This document shows, in pieces, positions 1-5,421 of a DNA stretch of 6,291 nt. The stretch covers positions 1 through 6,291 of the forward strand of contig DMCD01000077.1 of assembly GCA_003445895.1 (NCBI GenBank), written 5' to 3'. The stretch comes from Lachnoclostridium sp. Lineage in GTDB: Bacteria > Bacillota > Clostridia > Lachnospirales > Lachnospiraceae. Position 1 is the stretch's first letter. Every line of letters starts with the position of its first letter. The notes below the pieces were generated by a model. That model did not search any database. It saw nothing but the letters and a program-made list of their open reading frames with translations, and was not told the origin of the DNA. The position numbers were made by a program, and so were the translations under genes.

Positions 1-266
1 TCCTCCACCTGTTTATTCTGGGTCTGCTGATTTTTCGCCGCATTCACCACCGTGAGGCTCACATGATCCTTCTGTTCGGCCGCATCCTCCTGGAAGCGGT
101 TCATCAGCTCGGAGATGAAGGTATCATACTGATCATATACCGAGACGCCGATCTTAATCTTCCGGTTCTCCTCCGGTGCACCCGGTCCGCAGCCGGTGCC
201 TGCGGCAAGAACCAGAAGGACGGCCGCACAGATCAGAACCCGCAGCACAGATATCCGATTTCTCAT
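1..266 (-). CDS. MglB-like galactose/glucose-binding lipoprotein, N-terminal part
   Basis: The first 88 codons of a periplasmic-binding-protein-type sugar receptor are present; the rest lies beyond the left edge. The start ATG at 266 is preceded by GGGGAG (271-276), 4 bases away, a slightly short spacing. Residues 1-25 form a lipoprotein signal peptide (basic MRNR, then a hydrophobic run) ending at Cys26; the lipobox is imperfect (AGTGC rather than LAGC). From residue 38 the sequence KIGVSVYDQYDTF resembles the first strand of E. coli MglB. Asp48 and Phe50 align by eye with the sugar-contacting Asp14 and Phe16 of mature MglB, and the later NQQTQNKQ stretch resembles the family's QNDQSKQNDQ. 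It should be a surface-tethered receptor for galactose, glucose or a related sugar, either feeding a transporter or acting as a sensor. It is the last visible gene of the regulatory operon, 46 bases after the anchored binding protein. Family assignment is good; the ligand is inferred. Confidence 0.85.
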   Translation of the reverse strand, partial: MRNRISVLRVLICAAVLLVLAAGTGCGPGAPEENRKIKIGVSVYDQYDTFISELMNRFQEDAAEQKDHVSLTVVNAAKNQQTQNKQVE

Positions 267-312
267 CTCACTCCCCGCTTTCTTTCATTTTCTCCGGTCT
301 TTCTTTTCCCGA

Positions 313-1299
313 TTACTGCGCCAGAGGGAACAGAAGCCGTTCATGCTCTTCATCATACATGTTGTTCCGGTCGATCACGGCAAACCCCGTCTCATAGTCC
401 CGCATCGGTTCCAGCTTCCGGTTCAGCCGGTTTGCCACCGCCGTGGCCGCCTGATATCCCATATCATAATCGTAAGGAACAATCATGCCGCGGATAAGAC
501 CGCTGTCGAGATAATAGACACTCTTCTCGGAGCAGCCGACGCCGAACAGTTCCGGCACCTGCTCCTTTTTCTCCTCTTCGGCCGCCAGAACATGGTCAAT
601 GGCAATTTCCAGGTCCGTGTTGTCTAAAGCTGCCAGAATCTCCGCCGGTTCATTCTTCTGCCGGTAATCCAGCCTCTCCCGCATGTTCTGCACATATTCG
701 GAGGTCCACAGAACCTCGGCGCCTTCCTCTTCCAGAACCTGGAGAAGTCCCTCCAGCCGCTTTTTCTGGGAAAACTGTCCCTGATTTCCGGCGAGAATCC
801 CCACCGTTTTTCCCCTCAGGTCACCGCCGTACTCCCCGAGGATGGCCTCGCCCAGGGACCGTCCCAGGGCCTCATTGTCGGCGTGGATCCAGGAGAAACG
901 CCCGTCCGCATCGGCCTCCGCCTCCACGTCGGTCTGCACCAGCACCAGCACAGACTTCTGGCTCAGCTCCGATACCATCTCCTTCACGCCCCGGCTCTCG
1001 CAGAATTCTATGATAAGACCGGCAGAGCCGTCCGCCAGTTCATTGTCCGCAAGCCTTTTTTCTTCCACCGGGCTGACCAGCCTCCCGGTATTCACATAGC
1101 TCAGATTGAGGTTTCTCTCCTCGGCCGCCTGTTCCAGGCCCGCCCGGAAGGAGAGCCAGCGTCCGTCGCTGCTGCTGTCCACGATGACAGAGACCCGGAA
1201 GCGGGGTTCTTCGTCATCGACGCTCATGGCAAAGCCAAGGCCAATTATCACAAGGATCGCCGGAAGGATCATCAGCAGAAGCAGTCTCTTTTTAATCAT
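313..1299 (-). CDS. Membrane-anchored sugar-binding-protein-like sensor (Peripla_BP_4 type)
   Basis: The product is 328 residues. Residues 1-26 are a basic MIKKR followed by an uninterrupted hydrophobic segment with no lipobox cysteine, so it is probably retained by an uncleaved signal anchor; cleavage after Ala24 is possible. Residues 33-315 look like a LacI/RbsB-type periplasmic binding protein: first strand RVSVIVDSSSDGRW (35-48), the hinge-region pattern WIHADNEALGRSLGEAIL (137-154), the GKTVGILAGNQG strand (163-174), an IAID turn (232-235) and the GYQAA helix (281-285). ATG at 1299 is chosen over an in-frame GTG at 1317 because GAGGAGG (1309-1315) sits 9 bases upstream of it and the GTG lies just upstream of that site. 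The start overlaps the kinase stop (ATGATTAA). Binding proteins encoded directly beside YesM/LytS kinases are known as extracellular co-sensors (for example XylFII with LytS), so a signalling role is more likely than transport. The ligand cannot be read from sequence; a sugar is inferred from the neighbouring mglC. Confidence 0.85.
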   Translation of the reverse strand: MIKKRLLLLMILPAILVIIGLGFAMSVDDEEPRFRVSVIVDSSSDGRWLSFRAGLEQAAEERNLNLSYVNTGRLVSPVEEKRLADNELADGSAGLIIEFCESRGVKEMVSELSQKSVLVLVQTDVEAEADADGRFSWIHADNEALGRSLGEAILGEYGGDLRGKTVGILAGNQGQFSQKKRLEGLLQVLEEEGAEVLWTSEYVQNMRERLDYRQKNEPAEILAALDNTDLEIAIDHVLAAEEEKKEQVPELFGVGCSEKSVYYLDSGLIRGMIVPYDYDMGYQAATAVANRLNRKLEPMRDYETGFAVIDRNNMYDEEHERLLFPLAQ

Positions 1300-3166
1300 T
1301 GCCCGAAACCTCCTCACTGCCTTCCCCTAAGGTGCGGGAGTCCTGCGGCGTATACCTTCCGTTCTCCAGCATCTCCTGATTCTCTTCGGTATAGGGCACC
1401 GCCGGAATCCGGATGGTGACGCAGGTTCCCTCGTCCGGCTCACTTTCCACCGTAAGACCGTAATCCTGGCCGAACCGGAGCTTAATCCGGCTGTTGACAT
1501 TGCGCAGGCCCACGCCGGAGCCGTGCCTTCTGACGCGATTGGTGTCCGTCAGAAGGAGTGCGCAGTCCTCCGGCGGAATTCCGAATCCGTTGTCGGAAAC
1601 GGAAAGGCAGATTTCTTCCCCTTCCTTCCATCCGCGGATTACGATCTCTCCGTCTTCATCCATATCCTTGACGCCGTAATAGATGGCATTTTCCAGGAGC
1701 GGCTGCACGATCAGCTTGACGGTACAGTAATTGTATATCTCCGGGTCCACCTCTTCCTTTACCTCAAAGGCATTCTTAAAGCGGACCTTCTGGATATTCA
1801 TATAGTTTCTGGCATGGCGCAGCTCATCCTCAATGCGGATGATCGTTCTGCCGCGGCTTAAGCTGATGCGGAAGAGACTTGCCAGGTCACTGATCATGGT
1901 GACCGCCTCCTCCTGCTTTCCGCCTTCCACCATCCAGGTGATGGAATCCAGCGTATTATACAGGAAATGCGGATTAATCTGGGACTGCAGCGCATCCAGC
2001 TCGCTTTTCCGCTTTTCCTCCTGCTCCACCACAATATCCTGCATCAGCTTTGTATTCTGCGCCACATAGGATTCCAGGGTTTTTCCCAGATGCTCCACCT
2101 CGGAGGTGGCATTCTCCGAAATATCCGGCAGGGCGCGCTCTCCCGCCTCCATCTGACGGATACTGTCATTTAAGCGCACCAGAGGTTCCGAGATGCCGGA
2201 GGATACCAGCTGGTTTACCACAAACAGGGCAACGATGGCACCGATGATGCCCATGATCACGAGATACCGGGTGTTGGCAAGTCCCAGCCGGAAATAGCCG
2301 GCCGGCAGGACGCTGACCAGCTTCCATCCCGTATAGCTCACCGTATCCACGATGATGGTGCGGCTTACCCCCTCGAACACTTCATGATGAACCCCGTCGT
2401 CATAGCCCCCCACGGCGGCATTGTTCTCCCGGAAGGTTCCGGAAGCCAGCTGCATCTGCCGCGGATGGTAGATGATATCGCCCTCGCTGTCGCAGAGATA
2501 GACGTACTGCTGCCGGTCCCTGTCATTGACCTCCTCCAGCATCCGCTCGATGGTGGAATAATTCATGTCTACCAGAAGGACGCCCGAGGTAGGTATGCCG
2601 TGCCGGGTCAGCTCCACCACACGGCTTAAGGAGATTACCCAGTAATACCGGAAGCTGGGGTCATCAAACAGGTTCTGGACATGGGGCGTGGAAAAATGGA
2701 GGTTTTCCATCTGCTCCGTGGCGTTCTGAAACCACTTCTGCCCTGTGATATCCAGGTTCTTCTTTTCCACCGCCACCGGTGCCGCGGAGATCAGCTTTCC
2801 CTTATCCGAGTAGAGGGCAAAGCTGATGAGATTGTCCCGGTTCGCCTCATAGAGCAGGTTCATCTCCTCATCCACCGTGTCCGTCTGAAGATCCTTGTCC
2901 TTGATGACATCATAGTACATGGCATCCGAGATCCGCCGCATGCTGCTGAGATAATCCTCCAGATTCACCGCCGTCTGTCCGAGAACCTTTTCCGTGGACT
3001 CCGTCATCAGGCGCTGGGTGTAGGAGGCAAACAGCTGATAGAGGGAAACGCCGAGAAGCAGCGTTGTCACCGCTGCTACCAGAGAAAAGGACATCAGGAT
3101 TGTAAACTGTATCGTGCGGGGCATGGCCGGAAACAGGCGCCGTCCCGCAGTTTTCTTCTCTTCCAT
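1292..3166 (-). CDS. YesM-type sensor histidine kinase
   Basis: This 624-residue membrane kinase has the YesM/LytS (His_kinase family) architecture. A first transmembrane helix lies at about 19-41, an extracellular Cache-type sensor at about 45-298 (the GWKLVSVLP ending at 280-288 is typical), a second helix at about 300-320, and a HAMP-like linker at about 320-372. A short coiled coil leads into QSQINPHFLYNTLD, where His400 is the expected phosphorylation site. The ATPase domain follows, with QPLLENAIYYGV (Asn493), DNGFGI (525-530) and GSGVGL (549-554). It autophosphorylates and should pass phosphate to the response regulator encoded just upstream. An acidic tail of roughly 35 residues follows the ATPase domain. 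The start at 3166 has GAAGGAA (3172-3178) close upstream, and the gene begins 20 bases after the regulator ends. All catalytic motifs are intact. The stimulus is unknown, but the next gene encodes a binding-protein-like partner. Confidence 0.96.
   Translation of the reverse strand: MEEKKTAGRRLFPAMPRTIQFTILMSFSLVAAVTTLLLGVSLYQLFASYTQRLMTESTEKVLGQTAVNLEDYLSSMRRISDAMYYDVIKDKDLQTDTVDEEMNLLYEANRDNLISFALYSDKGKLISAAPVAVEKKNLDITGQKWFQNATEQMENLHFSTPHVQNLFDDPSFRYYWVISLSRVVELTRHGIPTSGVLLVDMNYSTIERMLEEVNDRDRQQYVYLCDSEGDIIYHPRQMQLASGTFRENNAAVGGYDDGVHHEVFEGVSRTIIVDTVSYTGWKLVSVLPAGYFRLGLANTRYLVIMGIIGAIVALFVVNQLVSSGISEPLVRLNDSIRQMEAGERALPDISENATSEVEHLGKTLESYVAQNTKLMQDIVVEQEEKRKSELDALQSQINPHFLYNTLDSITWMVEGGKQEEAVTMISDLASLFRISLSRGRTIIRIEDELRHARNYMNIQKVRFKNAFEVKEEVDPEIYNYCTVKLIVQPLLENAIYYGVKDMDEDGEIVIRGWKEGEEICLSVSDNGFGIPPEDCALLLTDTNRVRRHGSGVGLRNVNSRIKLRFGQDYGLTVESEPDEGTCVTIRIPAVPYTEENQEMLENGRYTPQDSRTLGEGSEEVSGND
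1309..1315 (-). promoter_or_regulatory. Ribosome binding site fixing the anchored binding-protein start
   Basis: GAGGAGG on the minus strand lies 9 bases before ATG at 1299 and inside the last codons of the kinase gene. It decides the start in favour of 1299 and against the in-frame GTG at 1317. Confidence 0.8.
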
Positions 3167-3186
3167 TCCGCTTCCTTCAGAAACCG

Positions 3187-4791
3187 TCAGCTTTCCGTCC
3201 GCTGCGACTTGTACTTGGACGGCGACATGCCGAACTGCTTCTTAAATACATAACTGAAATAATTGGGGTCGGAGTAGCCGACCTGGCGGGCAATCACATA
3301 GGTCTTCTCATTCCTCTCGATGAGCAGCTCCACCGCCCGCTCCATACGGTAATCCGTCAGGAAATTAATAAAGGTCTTGCCGGTCTCCCGCTTGAATACC
3401 GTGGAGAAATACGCCGCGCTCACCCCCAGGTAGCTGCAGACGCTGTCCACGGAGATGTCCTCCCTGGCGTAATTGGCATAGACATACTCGATGGCCCGGC
3501 TCACGAAGGACCTTGTAGTATCCGTCCGCTTGTCCTGCACCATCTTCTGCATCCGGAGGCACACGTCGGTCATCCATTCCGTCACTTCCTCCGGATCCAG
3601 CTGCTGGATCCTCTGGTAAATGTCGTCGTTCGTGCGGAAGATGGTCTCCCCGTCCAGCTCATTGTTCTTTGCAAACCGGTACAGCTCTCCCACCAGTCCC
3701 ATGACAAAGAAATGATATCCCTGGACCGACACCTGGGCGGATGCGCCCTTTGTGATATATTCCGCAACCTTTTTCTTCAGGGGTTCCGGCTCATCCATCC
3801 GGATCATCTTGAAGATGGTGCGGAGTTCATCATCCTCAAATCCGCCGCTGTCCCGCTCCTGCGGTGCAATCTCCGCGATATTGATGGCCTGTCCCGTTCC
3901 GTAAATCACCCGATAGGATACGGCATTTCTCGCCCCCTGATAGGAGCTGGGAAGATCGCCCACCCTGCGGCAGATCTGTCCGATTCCCACCGTGACCACG
4001 GCGCCGAACACGCTTTTGGCCAGGCGGCAGAACCGGTCGCAGTCATCCGTAAACCGGGTCACATCGCCTTCCGCATCGAACTGGGCCACGACGGCCGTAT
4101 TGCCCAGATAGGAAAAGAACCGGCACCGCCAGGAACTATCCAGCCGCTCCTCCGCCAGCTTCCGGATGGAAACCGTCAGCAGCAGCGGGTTGAATCCCTC
4201 CGGCATCACCGTGCTGGAGGTGTGCAGCACCGCGATGCAGTACAGCGGCCCCGTCAGGTCAATTTGGTAATTCTCCATATCCCGGGCCAGCTGTCCCTCC
4301 GGTATTTTCCCTTCCATAAGGGCTGAATAAAACTCCTCCCGCAGAAGGGGCAGGCTCTGGGCATAGTACTCCTGCAGCTTTTTCACGTTCTGCTGCTCGT
4401 CATGTTCCCGGTCCAGCTGTTCCCGGATGCGGATAAAGCTTTTCCTGAGCTCCGCGGCGTTCAGGGGCTTTAACAGATACTCCTCCGCCTCGAGCCGGAT
4501 TGCCTCTCTGGCATACTCAAACTCATCAAAGCCGGAAAAGATAATCACGCGGATATTCGGATACTGTTCCTTCAGCTTTCTGGAAAGCTCCAGGCCGTCC
4601 ATGTAGGGCATCTTGATATCCGTCATCACGATATCCGGCGCATCCTCCTCGGCCATCTCCAGGGCTTCCAGCCCGTTGTGGGCGTATCTGGGCACAGAGA
4701 GTCCGATCTCCTCCCAGTCGATCCGGTGCATGATCGCCCGGATCACGTCCTCCTCGTCATCCACAAGCATAACCGAATAATTACGCCCCAT
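3187..4791 (-). CDS. YesN-type response regulator with AraC-family DNA-binding domain
   Basis: This 534-residue protein begins with a receiver domain (residues 4-125): acidic pocket Asp11/Asp12, phosphoacceptor Asp58 in MTDIKMP, Ser86 in the IIFSGF strand and Lys108 in LLKPL. A long linker/middle domain (about 130-420) is typical of YesN regulators and carries an FGAVVTVGIG strand (262-271) like that in degenerate cyclase-like modules. The C-terminus (about 428-530) is a two-helix-turn-helix AraC domain, with ISVDSVCSYLGVSAAYFSTVFK (446-467) as the first HTH and a second HTH ending in GYSDPNYFSYVFKKQFG. Phosphorylated, it should bind DNA and activate sugar-uptake genes, plausibly the adjacent mgl operon. 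The start at 4791 is preferred over in-frame ATGs further upstream (up to 4845) because it begins the receiver fold directly and has GGAGAAGAGG (4793-4802) upstream; earlier starts would add an arginine/tryptophan-rich non-homologous leader. It overlaps the previous gene by 11 bases. Confidence 0.96.
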   Translation of the reverse strand: MGRNYSVMLVDDEEDVIRAIMHRIDWEEIGLSVPRYAHNGLEALEMAEEDAPDIVMTDIKMPYMDGLELSRKLKEQYPNIRVIIFSGFDEFEYAREAIRLEAEEYLLKPLNAAELRKSFIRIREQLDREHDEQQNVKKLQEYYAQSLPLLREEFYSALMEGKIPEGQLARDMENYQIDLTGPLYCIAVLHTSSTVMPEGFNPLLLTVSIRKLAEERLDSSWRCRFFSYLGNTAVVAQFDAEGDVTRFTDDCDRFCRLAKSVFGAVVTVGIGQICRRVGDLPSSYQGARNAVSYRVIYGTGQAINIAEIAPQERDSGGFEDDELRTIFKMIRMDEPEPLKKKVAEYITKGASAQVSVQGYHFFVMGLVGELYRFAKNNELDGETIFRTNDDIYQRIQQLDPEEVTEWMTDVCLRMQKMVQDKRTDTTRSFVSRAIEYVYANYAREDISVDSVCSYLGVSAAYFSTVFKRETGKTFINFLTDYRMERAVELLIERNEKTYVIARQVGYSDPNYFSYVFKKQFGMSPSKYKSQRTES

Positions 4792-5092
4792 ACCTCTTCT
4801 CCACATTCTTCCAGGCGATGCCCAGGCAGGCCGTCGCCGCCACAATCTCCAGGAGTCCCGCCAGCGGGCTTACCACCATCAGCAGGGACATGACAAAGGA
4901 AGCAGCCGAGAAAAACAGAATAAGCCGTCCCGCTGCCCTGCAGTAACCCTCCGGATCCCTTGCCGGCGGCTTGTCCTTGCTGCGGATGGAGCTTAAGTCC
5001 TTCATCACCAGCACCCGCCACGCATAGTAGAGGCAGACTGCAAACAGAATCAGGGAAATGCCGGAACGCTCCAGAAACATGTCTAATGTCAT
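4781..5092 (-). CDS. Small membrane protein of unknown function
   Basis: I do not recognise this 103-residue product. It has a short N-terminal stretch, a hydrophobic helix at about 11-30 (ISLILFAVCLYYAWRVLVM), a charged loop at about 31-55 (rich in K, D, R and P), and one or two further hydrophobic segments at about 56-95, ending in a basic tail KNVEKRYGA. No enzyme or binding motif is visible. The start at 5092 is supported by AAGGAGAG (5098-5105), 5 bases upstream; an in-frame GTG at 5119 would put the ribosome site inside the coding region. It is the first gene of the regulatory operon and its stop overlaps the response-regulator start by 11 bases, so the two are probably translationally coupled. 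Its position suggests an accessory role at the membrane for the signalling system, but that is only context. Its coding reality is supported by the good ribosome site, tight overlap and coherent helices. Confidence 0.8.
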   Translation of the reverse strand: MTLDMFLERSGISLILFAVCLYYAWRVLVMKDLSSIRSKDKPPARDPEGYCRAAGRLILFFSAASFVMSLLMVVSPLAGLLEIVAATACLGIAWKNVEKRYGA

Positions 5093-5097
5093 ATTTA

Positions 5098-5105
5098 CTC
5101 TCCTT
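5098..5105 (-). promoter_or_regulatory. Ribosome binding site fixing the small membrane protein start
   Basis: AAGGAGAG on the minus strand ends 5 bases before ATG at 5092. It supports that start over the longer in-frame GTG start at 5119. Confidence 0.8.
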
Positions 5106-5135
5106 CCCCTTCGGGACACAGAATCATATGTTCCT

Positions 5136-5146
5136 ATTGTATCATA
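5136..5146 (-). promoter_or_regulatory. Candidate -10 region for the regulatory operon
   Basis: Read on the minus strand this is TATGATACAAT, which contains two overlapping -10-like hexamers (TATGAT and TACAAT, each close to TATAAT). It lies about 45 bases before the start of the small membrane protein gene, in the only AT-rich stretch of the gap. I find no good TTGACA-like -35 at 16-18 bases. If real, it may depend on an activator or be weak. Confidence 0.35.
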
Positions 5147-5164
5147 TTTTCACAGAAAACATAT
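5144..5164. promoter_or_regulatory. Operator-like palindrome
   Basis: TTTTC-ACA-GAAAA (5147-5159) is a perfect inverted repeat, extended outwards by ATAT on both sides with one extra base. It sits just upstream of, and partly overlaps, the candidate minus-strand -10, where an activator or repressor could act. No known regulator consensus is matched with confidence. Confidence 0.3.
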
Positions 5165-5167
5165 AGT
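5162..5167 (+). promoter_or_regulatory. Candidate plus-strand -10 for the structured element
   Basis: TATAGT differs from TATAAT at one position. It would place a transcript start near 5174-5176, only a few bases before the left arm of the folded element at 5179. The -35 is poor (TTGTAT at 5137-5142 with a long 19-base spacer), so this is a weak candidate supported mainly by position. Confidence 0.25.
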
Positions 5168-5223
5168 CTGTCGGGCAGGGACGTGAAATGCCCCGTATAC
5201 TCTGGAGGGAACGTCCACAGCGT

Positions 5224-5260
5224 CGGTACTTGGCGAGTGATTTCACGAGCCTTAGTACCG
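5224..5260 (+). other. Hairpin 1 of the structured element, with tandem G.A pairs
   Basis: CGGTACT (5224-5230) pairs perfectly with AGTACCG (5254-5260). Inside it, GGC (5232-5234) pairs with GCC (5249-5251), then GA (5235-5236) faces GA (5247-5248) as a tandem sheared-type G.A step, then GTGA (5237-5240) pairs with TCAC (5243-5246) over a very short loop. The G.A step exists only if the plus strand is the RNA. Confidence 0.8.
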
Positions 5261-5268
5261 TTACACTG

Positions 5269-5289
5269 CTCGCCCACAATGTGGGCGAG
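5269..5289 (+). other. Hairpin 2 of the structured element
   Basis: CTCGCCCAC (5269-5277) pairs perfectly with GTGGGCGAG (5281-5289) around a three-base loop AAT. It is a very stable stem. No T-run follows on either strand, so it is not a typical intrinsic terminator. Confidence 0.85.
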
Positions 5290-5291
5290 AG

Positions 5292-5346
5292 CCTCGCGGC
5301 TTTGAGCGATCAAGGCTCACATAGTGAGCCTTCCTTAAGCGCGAGG
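5292..5346 (+). other. Hairpin 3 of the structured element, nested two-part stem
   Basis: The outer stem is CCTCGCG (5292-5298) with CGCGAGG (5340-5346), continued by CTT (5300-5302) with AAG (5337-5339) after one bulged G. An inner perfect 9-base stem is AAGGCTCAC (5312-5320) with GTGAGCCTT (5324-5332) around the loop ATA. The inner apex (CAC-ATA-GTG) mirrors that of hairpin 2 (CAC-AAT-GTG). Confidence 0.8.
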
Positions 5347-5421
5347 ACCAAGCGCGAGCGGTTCCCGGAAGAGCATGCGGGGCATGTAGCGTCCGAATTG
5401 TGTATTCTGTTTACGCTTAAA

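Larger units (their letters stand above)
5179..5394 (+). repeat. 216-base structured element with 34-base imperfect inverted ends
   Basis: The left arm (5179-5212) pairs with the right arm (5361-5394) over all 34 positions without a gap: 26 Watson-Crick pairs, 2 G.T wobbles, 4 G.A, 1 G.G and 1 A.C. The longest perfect blocks are ATGCCCCG (5188-5195) with CGGGGCAT (5378-5385), and GGGAAC (5207-5212) with GTTCCC (5361-5366). The arms enclose three hairpins, so the whole element folds as a four-way junction. The pentamer GCGAG occurs four times inside (5233, 5285, 5341 and 5354) and its complement CTCGC twice, which allows alternative pairings. Possible identities are an interspersed MITE-like or REP-like repeat, a structured non-coding RNA, or a transcription boundary between mglC and the regulatory operon. 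The fold is directly visible; copy number and function are not. I found no convincing target-site duplication at its edges. I do not recognise it as a named RNA family. Confidence 0.75.

Noticed and set aside
268..288. Six-codon leader-like frame (MKESGE) ending at the lipoprotein start
   Set aside because: It has a GGAG nearby, but its length and overlap with the lipoprotein ribosome site make chance likely; there is no run of regulatory codons or attenuator structure.
883..1419. Long plus-strand open frames antisense to the binding protein, kinase and regulator (for example 883-1419, 2681-3253, 3712-4326)
   Set aside because: They are shadows of well-supported minus-strand genes with intact motifs, have low-complexity His/Arg/Pro-rich translations, and lack ribosome sites.
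4792..4845. Longer start for the response regulator at 4845
   Set aside because: The extra 18 residues are Arg/Trp-rich and overlap the upstream gene in another frame; the receiver domain begins naturally at 4791, which has a good ribosome site.
5269..5346. Intrinsic terminator for mglC
   Set aside because: The hairpins are strong, but no T-run follows any of them on the minus strand, so a standard Rho-independent terminator cannot be claimed.
5166..5410. Target-site duplication flanking the structured element (TCTGT at 5167-5171 and 5406-5410)
   Set aside because: The two copies are not adjacent to the element ends (7 and 11 bases away) and a five-base match is expected by chance.
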